From NCBI GenBank assembly GCA_036003365.1, contig DASYSL010000096.1:1-8747 (forward strand): a stretch of DNA of 8,747 bases, read 5' to 3'. The stretch comes from DASYSL01 sp036003365. Its GTDB lineage: Bacteria; Eisenbacteria; RBG-16-71-46; DASYSL01. Below, in pieces: positions 1 through 5,456 of the stretch. The notes beneath the pieces are model-generated. The model ran no database searches, had not been told where the DNA came from, and saw nothing but the letters and a program-made list of their open reading frames with translations. Position 1 is the stretch's first letter. The number at the start of each line of letters is the position of its first letter. The translations under genes were made by a program, and so were the position numbers.

Positions 1-579
1 GAGCCGGCGCCGTCCGATGGTCGAGCCCACCGCATAGGCCGCGGTGTCGCACGCCCACGTCGTCAGGAATACCAGGAACACGAACGCGGCACCGGACGCG
101 TACGGCATGCCCATGGCCCGTGGCAGCTCGCGCAGGAGCAGGAGATGCGCCGAGAGCCAGCCGACGTAGAGCACGCCGAAGAGGGTGACGCTCATGGGCG
201 CCACGCCCTGGTCGCGCGGACGCAAGAGCTCGAGCGACATGACGCCGAGCAGGAAGGCACTCAGGAAGAGATTGGCGTGGGTGGGCAGGCCGGCGTACAC
301 GAACCAGGCGACGGCGAAGCCGGCGGCGAGGCCGAGCCAGCGATAGGGCCGCAAGCCCTGCCCCGACATGAGCCCGAAGAACTCCCACAAGCCGAAGCCG
401 ATCTGAAGCGCGACGAGCCCGAAAAAGAAAAGGCCCCCGGCGCGCACGATGAAGAAGAGCGCGGGCAGGAAGAGTACTGCACTCCCGATGCGCCATGGCA
501 GCGAGCGGTCGGCGGCCAGGCCGCGCGGGCGCGATTCGGTCGCCAGCCCCTCGCCCTCGCGCACGCGCACGCGCGTCAC
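1..579 (-). CDS. cdsA: Phosphatidate cytidylyltransferase (CDP-diglyceride synthetase), 3' part cut by window edge
   Basis: CdsA condenses CTP and phosphatidic acid to CDP-diacylglycerol, the branch point of phospholipid synthesis, in the inner membrane. The visible 193 codons give a basic, charged N-terminus (about 28 residues), then a chain of hydrophobic segments (for example FLPALFFIV, FFFGLVALQIGFGLW, LGLAAGFAVAWFVY). At the cut edge comes TTWACDTAAYAVGSTIGRRRL, which matches the family's TWxxDTxAYxxGxxxGrrkL stretch. The C-terminal signature lies outside the window, so the identification rests on this stretch, the membrane pattern and the position directly after uppS. The start is uncertain. 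I chose GTG at 579, with GGAG 6 nt upstream and 28 nt after the uppS stop. Two in-frame GTGs follow (570, 564). A TTG at 624, inside the end of uppS, also has an upstream GGGGAGGG. No frameshift is visible. Confidence 0.85.
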   Translation of the reverse strand, partial: MTRVRVREGEGLATESRPRGLAADRSLPWRIGSAVLFLPALFFIVRAGGLFFFGLVALQIGFGLWEFFGLMSGQGLRPYRWLGLAAGFAVAWFVYAGLPTHANLFLSAFLLGVMSLELLRPRDQGVAPMSVTLFGVLYVGWLSAHLLLLRELPRAMGMPYASGAAFVFLVFLTTWACDTAAYAVGSTIGRRRL

Positions 580-607
580 TTCGCGCTCCGCCTTGGCTTC
601 GGGAGTT

Positions 608-1357
608 TCAATCGACGCGCCCAAAGCGGCGATCCCTCCCCTGGAAGTCGGCCACGGCCTGATAGAAATGCCGGCGCCGAAAATCGGGCCACAAGGTCTC
701 GGTGACCCAGAACTCCGTATAGGCTACCTGCCAGAGCAGGAAATTGGAGAGGCGCATTTCTCCACTCGTTCGGATCAGGAGATCGGGGTCGGGGTAGTCC
801 GCGGTGTAGAGGTGCGCCGCGAGCGCCGTTTCGTCCACGCGCGCGCCCGGCTTGGTGCGGGCTTCCTGCACCAGCTCCTTCACTGCGTCCACCAGCTCCG
901 CCCTTCCACTATAGGAGAGTGCCAGGAGAAGCGTGAGGCGCCGGTGATGGTCGAGGCGCTTCATGGCCTTGCTCACCACCTGCCGCACCACGGGATCCAG
1001 CTCCTGCGAGCGCCCGATGACGCCGAGGCGCACCTCGCTCTGGTCGAGGTTGTCGATCTCCTCGTTCAGGGTGCGCACCAGGAAGCGCATGAGCCCCTGC
1101 ACCTCGCGGCGCGGCCGCTCCCAGTTCTCGCGCGAGAAGGTATACAGCGTGAGCACTTCGACGCCTAGCTCGAGGCAGCCCTCGATGGCTTCGCGCACCG
1201 CGCGCCGGCCGGCGCGGTGCCCCCACAAGCGAGGGACGCCGCGGCGGGCCGCCCAGCGTCCATTTCCGTCCATGATGATCGCCACGTGACGCGGGAGAGG
1301 ACCCCGCGCTTTCAATTCTTCCGGCGTGGGCGCGCGCGCGATCTTGGGAGAGGGCAT
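608..1357 (-). CDS. uppS: Undecaprenyl-diphosphate synthase (cis-prenyltransferase)
   Basis: UppS adds eight isopentenyl diphosphates to farnesyl diphosphate, giving the C55 lipid carrier needed for peptidoglycan and other envelope glycans. It is a cytosolic, membrane-associated homodimer. The 249-residue product is full length for the family (about 240-260). All five conserved regions are visible: HVAIIMDGNGRWA (24-36, catalytic Asp30), GHRAG (46-50), TLYTFSRENWERP (70-82), LALSYSGRAE (145-154), and DPDLLIRTSGEMRLSNFLLWQ (190-210, with the diphosphate-binding Arg196 and Arg202). It ends with ELWPDF-like LWPDF. The ATG at 1357 lies 16 nt after the frr stop, with only a distant AGGA upstream, so translation may rely on coupling. 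The roughly 20 residues before the first motif are a normal variable N-terminus. The adjacent cdsA is its usual partner in this cluster. Confidence 0.97.
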   Translation of the reverse strand: MPSPKIARAPTPEELKARGPLPRHVAIIMDGNGRWAARRGVPRLWGHRAGRRAVREAIEGCLELGVEVLTLYTFSRENWERPRREVQGLMRFLVRTLNEEIDNLDQSEVRLGVIGRSQELDPVVRQVVSKAMKRLDHHRRLTLLLALSYSGRAELVDAVKELVQEARTKPGARVDETALAAHLYTADYPDPDLLIRTSGEMRLSNFLLWQVAYTEFWVTETLWPDFRRRHFYQAVADFQGRDRRFGRVD

Positions 1358-1373
1358 CGGCCCGGGGCGATTC

Positions 1374-1934
1374 CTAGACTTCCATGATTTCGGCGGTCTT
1401 CTTGTTCAGGATCTCGTCGAGGCGCGCGACCATGCGGTCGGTCACCTGCTGCAGCTCCTTCTCCGCCTTGCGCTCGTCGTCTTCCGAGACTTCGCCGTCC
1501 TTCTTCTTCTTCTTCAAATGCTCCATGGCGTCGCGGCGCACGTTGCGCACGGCCACGCGGCCCTCCTCGACGAGCTTGCCGCACAGCTTCACCAGCTCCT
1601 TGCGCCGCTCCTCGGTGAGCGCGGGGATGGGCACCCGCACCACCGTGCCGTCGTCGAGCGGATTCAAGCCCAGCTCGCTGCCCTGGATGGCGCGCGAGAC
1701 TTCCTTGACCAGCGTGCGGTCCCATGGCTGCACCACGAGCAGGCGCGGCTCGGGCGCGCTCACCAGGGCCAGCTGGTTGAGCGGCGTCGGCGTGCCGTAG
1801 GCGTTCACGCGCACCGTGTCGAGGAGCGCCGGCGTGGCCTTGCTGGTGCGCACGGAAGCGATCTCGTGCTGCGCGTGCTCCATGGCCTGCTTCATGCGCT
1901 CTCCGGCGTCGGAGACGATCTTATCCTTTTGCAT
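1374..1934 (-). CDS. frr: Ribosome recycling factor (RRF)
   Basis: RRF works with EF-G and IF3 to split post-termination ribosomes. From the ATG at 1934 the protein is 186 residues, against a usual 185. Visible landmarks are the hinge region RTSKATPALLD (29-39), AYGTPTPLNQLA (45-56), the domain II beta section, NPLDDGTVVRVPIPALTEERRKELVK (91-116), and the final helix RRDAMEHLKKKKKDGEVSEDD with a five-lysine run (131-135). Many RRFs read RTGRA at the hinge; here it is RTSKA, a conservative variant. The frame is open 12 codons further upstream (1970), but I chose 1934 because family alignment begins there and GGGGGAG sits 7 nt before it. The start lies inside the end of pyrH (14-nt overlap), indicating coupled translation. 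Confidence 0.97.
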   Translation of the reverse strand: MQKDKIVSDAGERMKQAMEHAQHEIASVRTSKATPALLDTVRVNAYGTPTPLNQLALVSAPEPRLLVVQPWDRTLVKEVSRAIQGSELGLNPLDDGTVVRVPIPALTEERRKELVKLCGKLVEEGRVAVRNVRRDAMEHLKKKKKDGEVSEDDERKAEKELQQVTDRMVARLDEILNKKTAEIMEV

Positions 1935-2649
1935 CGACGAACTCCCCCACCTCGGTCCCGACGAGCTCACCGCTCAAGACGCGGCGGAGATTCCCCGGAA
2001 CGCCGACGTTGAAGACCACGACGGGCAGCCGGTTGTCCATGCACAGCGAGATGGCCGTGGCGTCCATGACCTTGAGGCCGCGCTGGAGCACTTCGAGGTA
2101 GCTGATCCGATCGAACCGCGTGGCCCCGGCTTGCGCCAGCGGATCGCGGTCGTACACGCCATCCACGCGCGTGCCCTTGAGGATCACCTCGGCCCCGACC
2201 TCGACGGCGCGCAGGGCGGCCGCCGTGTCGGTGGTGAAGTAAGGATTTCCCGTCCCGGCGGCGAAGAGAACGATGCGCCCCTTCTCGAGGTGGCGCACGG
2301 CGCGCCGGCGGATGAAGGATTCGGCGACCCGGTGCATGTCGATGGCCGACAGCACGCGCGTCGGCACGCCGCGCTTCTCGATGTACTGCTGGAGCGCCAG
2401 CGAGTTGATGACCGTGGCCAGCATGCCCATATAGTCGGCGGCCACGCGGTCCATGCCGCGCGACGCGGCCGACAGCCCGCGGAAGATGTTGCCGCCGCCC
2501 AGGCTGATGCCGATCTCGACGCCCATGCCGTGCACTTCGACGAGCTCGTCCGAGATCGCCGACACGACCTTGTCGTCGATGCCGTAGCCACCGGGCCCGG
2601 CCAGGATCTCACCCGAAAGCTTGAGGAGAATGCGGCGATAGCGCGGCAA
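1921..2649 (-). CDS. pyrH: UMP kinase (uridylate kinase)
   Basis: PyrH phosphorylates UMP to UDP with ATP, an essential step of pyrimidine nucleotide synthesis. It is a cytosolic hexamer of the amino-acid-kinase fold, usually activated by GTP and inhibited by UTP. The 242-residue length is typical. Visible motifs are RILLKLSGE (6-14), GGGNIFRG (51-58), GMDRVAADYMGMLATVINSLA (65-85, UMP pocket), GTGNPYFTTDTAAALRA (132-148), DGVYDRDP (153-160), MDATAISLCMDNRLPVVVFN (185-204) and GNLRRVLSGELVGT (209-222). The start is a TTG at 2649 with GGAG 6 nt upstream. No ATG or GTG lies in frame between the tsf stop and this codon, and the family motif begins five residues later. It lies 28 nt after tsf and overlaps frr by 14 nt. 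Confidence 0.97.
   Translation of the reverse strand: MPRYRRILLKLSGEILAGPGGYGIDDKVVSAISDELVEVHGMGVEIGISLGGGNIFRGLSAASRGMDRVAADYMGMLATVINSLALQQYIEKRGVPTRVLSAIDMHRVAESFIRRRAVRHLEKGRIVLFAAGTGNPYFTTDTAAALRAVEVGAEVILKGTRVDGVYDRDPLAQAGATRFDRISYLEVLQRGLKVMDATAISLCMDNRLPVVVFNVGVPGNLRRVLSGELVGTEVGEFVDAKG
1942..1948 (-). promoter_or_regulatory. Shine-Dalgarno of frr, inside pyrH
   Basis: GGGGGAG lies 7 nt before the ATG at 1934. It decides the frr start in favour of the 186-residue form over the longer open frame from 1970, and it is embedded in the last codons of pyrH. Confidence 0.75.
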
Positions 2650-2677
2650 GGGAATCTCCGTGTGCCGGCCGGACGGG

Positions 2678-3277
2678 CTAGTCCTGGCCCAGCGTGAAGG
2701 TGGCGAAGCGGCGAACCCGGATGTTCTCTCCGATCTTCGCGATCGCCTCCTTGACGATCTCCTCCACTGTCTTCTTGTCGTCGCGGATGTACGGCTGCTC
2801 CATGAGCACGACCGACTGCAGGAACTTGTCGACCTTGCCCTCGACGATGCGCGGCACCATCGCTTCCGGCTTGCCTTCGTTCTTCACGATCTCGGTGTAG
2901 ATGGCGCGCTCGCGCTCGATCAGCTCGGCCGGCACGCTCTCGCGGGTCACGGCCAGGGGGCGGGTTGCCGCCACCTGCATGGCGAGGTTTCTCACCAGGC
3001 GCTGGAACTCGTCGGTGCGGGCCACGAAGTCGGTCTCGCAATTGACCTCGATGAGCACACCCACCCGGCCGCCCGGATGAATGTATGCCTCGACCAAGCC
3101 CTCGCCGGCTTCACGACCGGCTTTGGTCTCGGCCTTGGCGATGCCCTGCTTGCGCAGGTACTCGATCGCCTTGTCCATGTTGCCCGAGGTTTCCGACAAT
3201 GCCTTCTTGCACTCCATCATGCCGACGCCCGTGCGGCTGCGGAGCTCCTTCACCAAATCGGCGGTGATCTGCGTCAA
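2678..3277 (-). CDS. tsf: Elongation factor Ts, short form
   Basis: EF-Ts is the guanine-nucleotide exchange factor of EF-Tu. From the TTG at 3277 the product is 199 residues. This is the compact type also found in Thermus (196), shorter than the 283-residue E. coli protein, which has a duplicated core region. Visible are an N-terminal UBA-like helical domain with LVKELRSRTGVGMMECKKAL, the EF-Tu-contacting motif TDFVAR (82-87), and a core domain ending in FTLGQD. Two starts compete. ATG at 3301 (207 residues) has GAGGA 7 nt upstream. TTG at 3277 has GGGAGG 5 nt upstream and gives the canonical N-terminus (M)TQITADLVKEL. I prefer the TTG. The gene follows rpsB by 41 nt (17 nt with the ATG), the near-universal rpsB-tsf pair. 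Confidence 0.96.
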   Translation of the reverse strand: MTQITADLVKELRSRTGVGMMECKKALSETSGNMDKAIEYLRKQGIAKAETKAGREAGEGLVEAYIHPGGRVGVLIEVNCETDFVARTDEFQRLVRNLAMQVAATRPLAVTRESVPAELIERERAIYTEIVKNEGKPEAMVPRIVEGKVDKFLQSVVLMEQPYIRDDKKTVEEIVKEAIAKIGENIRVRRFATFTLGQD

Positions 3278-3282
3278 GCCTT

Positions 3283-3288
3283 CCTCCC
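3283..3288 (-). promoter_or_regulatory. Shine-Dalgarno favouring the internal TTG start of tsf
   Basis: GGGAGG lies 5 nt before the TTG at 3277, inside the coding frame opened by the ATG at 3301. It supports initiation at the TTG, giving the family-like N-terminus. The upstream ATG has its own weaker GAGGA, so dual initiation cannot be excluded. Confidence 0.55.
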
Positions 3289-3318
3289 TCGTTGCCTGCA
3301 TCCATGCGTCCTCGTGGC

Positions 3319-4101
3319 TCAGACCGCGCCCGCGGCCTGGCCCTGCGGCTCGGTCTCTTCCTCGCCGCCGAAGCTCACCGTCTCGGCCGCCTGCGGCTCG
3401 TTCGTCGGGCGCTCGCGCGCCACGCGCTGGCCTTCGAGGGTGGCGTCCGACACCATGCGCGCGAAGAGCTGGATGGAACGGATGGCGTCGTCGTTGCCGG
3501 GGATCGGGAACTGGATCTGTTCCGGATCGCAGTTGGTGTCCACGATGCCCACGATCGGGATCCCGAGGCGGTTGGCCTCGGCGACGGCGATCTTCTCCTT
3601 CTTCGTGTCGACCACGAACATGAGCTTGGGCAGCGCGTTCATCTCCTTGATGCCGGAGAACGTGCTCTGCAGGCGACCCTGCTCCTTGCCGAGGCGCGAG
3701 GATTCCTTCTTCGAGAGCTTGGCCATGGTCCCGTCCTTCACCATGGCGTCCAGCTCCTTCAAGCGCTTGATGCTCGACTTGATGGTCTTGAAGTTGGTGA
3801 GCATGCCGCCGAGCCAGCGCTCGGTGATCGAGTACTGGCCGCAGCGTGCCGACTCATCGAGGATCACCTGCTTGGCTTGCTTCTTGGTGCCGACGAAGAG
3901 CACGTGGCCGCCGCCGGACACGGTGTCGACGATGGCGCGGCGCGCGTCGGTGGCGGCCTTCATCGTCTTCTGCAGGTCGATGATGTAGATCCCGTTCCGC
4001 TCCATGAAGATGAATCGCTTCATCTTCGGGTTCCAGCGGCGGGTCTGGTGGCCGAAGTGGACTCCAGCCTCCAGCAGATCCTTCATGGCGAAATCGGCCA
4101 T
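3319..4101 (-). CDS. rpsB: 30S ribosomal protein S2
   Basis: S2 binds late to the 30S subunit between head and body and helps hold S1. From the ATG at 4101 the protein has 260 residues; E. coli S2 has 241. Conserved stretches are LLEAGVHFGHQTRRWNPKMKRFIF (9-32), VGTKKQA (70-76), RWLGGMLTNF (95-104), and LMFVVDTKKEKIAVAEANRLGIPIVGIVDTNCDP (about 150-183) with the following FPIPGNDDAIRSIQL. The last 30 residues are a Glu/Gln-rich acidic tail, variable in the family. The frame is open to 4158, but that start would lie in the leader structure and has no homology. AAGGAGAGG 8 nt before 4101 and the canonical MADFAMKDLLEAG N-terminus fix the start. In E. coli the rpsB-tsf operon is autoregulated by S2 acting on the rpsB 5' UTR, which bears on the leader reported here. 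Confidence 0.98.
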   Translation of the reverse strand: MADFAMKDLLEAGVHFGHQTRRWNPKMKRFIFMERNGIYIIDLQKTMKAATDARRAIVDTVSGGGHVLFVGTKKQAKQVILDESARCGQYSITERWLGGMLTNFKTIKSSIKRLKELDAMVKDGTMAKLSKKESSRLGKEQGRLQSTFSGIKEMNALPKLMFVVDTKKEKIAVAEANRLGIPIVGIVDTNCDPEQIQFPIPGNDDAIRSIQLFARMVSDATLEGQRVARERPTNEPQAAETVSFGGEEETEPQGQAAGAV

Positions 4102-4109
4102 GGGTCGAG

Positions 4110-4208
4110 CCTCTCCTTTCGGTTTTTCCTCCGCCGGCACCCGGGGAGATTTCCCCACCGAAAGCCTGCCGGCGTGCGTGATGCCGCCCGGCGCGTTGCC
4201 GGTGCGGC
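4110..4208 (-). promoter_or_regulatory. Candidate rpsB leader RNA: bulged hairpin plus H-type pseudoknot reaching the Shine-Dalgarno
   Basis: Read as minus-strand RNA, this spacer holds three nested or interleaved structures. (a) A hairpin: GCCGC (4208-4204), bulged A, CCGGC (4202-4198), loop AACGC, GCCGG (4192-4188), GCGGC (4187-4183), ten base pairs in all. (b) Stem 1: CGCCGGCA (4174-4167) with TGCCGGCG (4139-4132), eight pairs. (c) Stem 2: CTTTCGGT (4164-4157) with ACCGAAAG (4123-4116), eight pairs. Stems 1 and 2 interleave in the order A-B-A'-B', the topology of an H-type pseudoknot, with a small hairpin GGGGA-AATC-TCCCC (4156-4143) between. The 3' strand of stem 2 overlaps AAGGAGAGG (4118-4110), the rpsB Shine-Dalgarno. 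A translational operator for S2 is the natural reading, by analogy with E. coli rpsB. All pairing was found by eye; energy and covariation are untested. Confidence 0.55.
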
Positions 4209-4236
4209 GGGCGTAAATCCCGCGCCCGCGGGGTGA

Positions 4237-4629
4237 CTACCGCTTGCTGAACTGGAAGCGCTTGCGCGCCTTGGCCTGCCCGTACTTCTTGCGCTCCACG
4301 ACGCGCGGGTCGCGCGTCAGGAGGCCGTGGCGCCGGAGCACCGGGCGAAGCGTTTCGTCCTCGGCCACGAGCGCACGGGCGAGCGCGAGCCGGATGGCTC
4401 CCGCCTGCCCCGTCGAGCCGCCGCCGCGCGTGGTGGCAATGATGTCCACCGTGCCCTCGCGGTGCGTGACCACGAGCGGCTCCTCGATGTGGCGGAGCCA
4501 CGAGTGGCGTGCGAAGTACTGCGCGATCGGTCGTCCGTTCACGCGGTGCTGCCCGGAGCCGGGCACCAGGCGCACGCGGGCGATCGCCACCTTGCGGCGG
4601 CCGGTCGTCGGCTTCTTGAGCGTCGGCAA
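4237..4629 (-). CDS. rpsI: 30S ribosomal protein S9
   Basis: S9 sits in the 30S head; its C-terminal tail reaches the P-site tRNA. From the TTG at 4629 the protein is 130 residues, the usual length. Visible are TGRRKVAIARVRLVPGSGQHRVNGRPIAQYF near the N-terminus, the S9 signature GGGSTGQAGAIRLALARAL (about 85-103), RDPRVVERKKYGQAKARK, and the diagnostic basic C-terminus QFSKR. The frame also contains a TTG at 4635, two codons earlier, but that codon is only 1 nt from the AGGAGG. The TTG at 4629 is 7 nt from it and is therefore the better start. The gene follows rplM by 49 nt, the standard L13-S9 pair, and is separated from rpsB by the structured spacer. Confidence 0.97.
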   Translation of the reverse strand: MPTLKKPTTGRRKVAIARVRLVPGSGQHRVNGRPIAQYFARHSWLRHIEEPLVVTHREGTVDIIATTRGGGSTGQAGAIRLALARALVAEDETLRPVLRRHGLLTRDPRVVERKKYGQAKARKRFQFSKR

Positions 4630-4636
4630 GTCCAAA

Positions 4637-4642
4637 CCTCCT
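4637..4642 (-). promoter_or_regulatory. Shine-Dalgarno of rpsI
   Basis: A perfect AGGAGG lies 7 nt before the TTG at 4629 and only 1 nt before the TTG at 4635. The spacing selects the second TTG as the rpsI initiation codon. Confidence 0.75.
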
Positions 4643-4678
4643 GAGCGTCGAATGAAGATGTGCGGCTGTCGCTACCGG

Positions 4679-5107
4679 CTAACGAGGAAGGGGCTTCGGG
4701 GCTTGAGCCTGATGCGGATGCTCGGGGCCTCCATACACCTTCAGCTTCTTGATCAGGGCGCGGCCGAGGCGGTTCTTGGGCAGCATGCCGCGTACCGCGT
4801 TTCTCAGCACACGCTCCGGGTGCGCGTCCTGCACCTCGCGAATCGAGCGCCAGCGCATCCCACCCGGGTACATCGAGTGGCTGAAGTAGCGCTTGGTCTC
4901 CGGCTTCTTGCCGGACAGGTGCACCTTCTCGGCGTTCACGATGATGACGTGGTCGCCGGTGTCGAGATGGGGGGTGTAGATGGGCTTGTGCTTGCCGCGC
5001 AGCACCATCGCCACGCGCGTCGCGAGGCGGCCCAGGGTCTCACCCTCCGCGTCCACGACGTACCAACCCCTCCGCACCTCGGATGCCTTCACCGAGTGCG
5101 TCTGCAT
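4679..5107 (-). CDS. rplM: 50S ribosomal protein L13
   Basis: L13 is an early-assembly 23S rRNA-binding protein of the large subunit. From the ATG at 5107 the product is 142 residues, identical in length to E. coli L13. Visible are WYVVDAEGETLGRLAT near the N-terminus, GKHKPIYTPHLDTGDHVIIVNAEKVHLSGKK (about 38-68), SHSMYPGGMR, and the family signature VRGMLPKNRLGRALIKKLKVYGGPEHPHQAQ near the C-terminus. The frame is open to 5155, but those 16 extra codons (LEPVVISRSRGRKAG) have no family counterpart and would start upstream of the predicted transcription start. A purine-rich stretch with GGAAGG and AAGG precedes 5107. It is the first gene after the promoter at 5159-5188 and heads the translation operon. 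Confidence 0.97.
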   Translation of the reverse strand: MQTHSVKASEVRRGWYVVDAEGETLGRLATRVAMVLRGKHKPIYTPHLDTGDHVIIVNAEKVHLSGKKPETKRYFSHSMYPGGMRWRSIREVQDAHPERVLRNAVRGMLPKNRLGRALIKKLKVYGGPEHPHQAQAPKPLPR

Positions 5108-5158
5108 TCCTGCCTTCCTTCCTCTAGAACGTGAAATGACAACCGGTTCAAGCAACGC

Positions 5159-5188
5159 AAGCTATCATGGCACGGAAAATGGTGTCAA
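5159..5188 (-). promoter_or_regulatory. Probable sigma-70-type promoter of the rplM operon
   Basis: On the minus strand, a perfect -35 hexamer TTGACA (5188-5183) is followed after 18 nt by TAGCTT (5164-5159). The latter is preceded by TGA (5167-5165), forming an extended -10 (TGnTAnnnT). The -10 itself matches TATAAT at only three positions. Transcription would start near 5152, leaving a 5' UTR of about 45 nt before rplM. The region is locally AT-rich compared with its surroundings. The stretch after the -10 begins GCG, a GC-rich discriminator as seen in stringently controlled stable-RNA and ribosomal-protein promoters of proteobacteria; whether that applies here is inference. Confidence 0.65.
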
Positions 5189-5244
5189 CCCGGGCGTTAG
5201 GTCGGAATGCGCCCTCTCCGGCGGCTGTCCCAGCCTCGGTTCGT

Positions 5245-5258
5245 ATGCGCCAGCGCAT
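5245..5258. repeat. 14-bp palindrome upstream of the rplM promoter
   Basis: ATGCGC-CA-GCGCAT is a perfect inverted repeat with a 2-nt centre, too tight for an RNA hairpin loop but typical in shape for a dimeric DNA-binding protein site. It lies about 57 bp upstream of the -35 box. No regulator is identified, and chance occurrence in GC-rich DNA is possible. Confidence 0.35.
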
Positions 5259-5289
5259 GTGCTCCGCGACACCGTGAGCCCACCCGGGA

Positions 5290-5415
5290 AAGTGGGTTCT
5301 CTCCCGCGCGGACCCACTTGCCTGTTTCAAGACGTGAGAATGGGTCCATTCCCCGAAGGACCCACCTGCCCGTTTCAAAAGGGAAGAATGGGTCCACGGC
5401 GAGAGGAACCCACTT
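5290..5415. repeat. Tandem 48-bp palindromic repeat array (about 2.6 units) with terminal inverted repeats
   Basis: Plus-strand arms TGGGTTC/TGGGTCC/TGGGTCC begin at 5293, 5341 and 5389, and the opposing arms GGACCCAC/GGACCCAC/GAACCCAC begin at 5310, 5358 and 5406: an exact 48-bp period with no indels. Each pair encloses 10 nt and can form a hairpin of 7 to 9 pairs on either strand. The linkers between units are also conserved (TGCCTGTTTCAAGACGTGAG against TGCCCGTTTCAAAAGGGAAG). The outer ends form a perfect 10-bp inverted repeat, AAGTGGGTTC (5290-5299) against GAACCCACTT (5406-5415). Alternating arms with conserved linkers resemble REP/BIME-type intergenic elements or a small non-autonomous element. 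No U-tract follows, so it is not a classical terminator, though it could protect or end the maf transcript. Confidence 0.8.
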
Positions 5416-5456
5416 GGCCGCCCGCGGGCGAGTGAGTGGTCCAGCAAGTCGGGCGA

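Larger units (their letters stand above)
5108..5456. other. Gene-free spacer between maf and rplM
   Basis: This 349-nt stretch carries no convincing gene. From the maf side it holds a 12-nt self-complementary palindrome CGCCCGCGGGCG (5419-5430), the 48-bp palindromic tandem array (5290-5415), a GC-rich stretch with a 14-bp palindrome (5245-5258), the rplM promoter (5159-5188), and a leader of about 45 nt containing the palindrome AACCGGTT (5141-5148). A shortened, shifted copy of the array motif (CCCAC at 5279-5283 facing GTGGG at 5292-5296) abuts the array. Reading frames here on both strands reflect the 48-bp (16-codon) period and high G+C, not selection for protein as far as I can see. Confidence 0.7.

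Noticed and set aside
1921..1934. pyrH/frr overlap as a possible programmed frameshift
   Set aside because: frr has its own strong Shine-Dalgarno and start, and pyrH ends normally with the family-length C-terminus. An ordinary gene overlap explains it.
2660..3988. 442-codon plus-strand frame across tsf and rpsB, and a 293-codon one across frr/pyrH (1816-2697)
   Set aside because: They are fully antisense to unmistakable essential genes, show no recognisable domain and have biased composition. Long antisense frames are expected in GC-rich DNA with strong third-position bias.
4102..4158. Alternative upstream start of rpsB at 4158 (19 extra residues)
   Set aside because: The extra residues have no S2 counterpart and lie in the pseudoknot loops. 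The Shine-Dalgarno and canonical N-terminus place the start at 4101.
4219..4232. Terminator-like hairpin after rpsI (CCCGC-GGGC-GCGGG followed by ATTTA)
   Set aside because: Only a 5-bp stem and three U residues. It is too weak to call a terminator, and read-through into the rpsB leader seems more likely. It could be an accessory part of the leader.
5108..5155. Alternative upstream start of rplM at 5155
   Set aside because: It coincides with the predicted transcription start, leaving no room for a ribosome-binding site. The 142-residue form from 5107 matches the family length.
5290..5415. CRISPR array
   Set aside because: Repeats are contiguous with a conserved linker and a 48-bp period, have no unique spacers, only about 2.6 units and no cas genes nearby.
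5148..5447. 99-codon minus-strand frame in the maf-rplM spacer
   Set aside because: It is made of the 48-bp palindromic repeat plus the rplM promoter region, with no Shine-Dalgarno and no known family. It is better explained as non-coding repeat; the periodicity is recorded as a low-interest finding.
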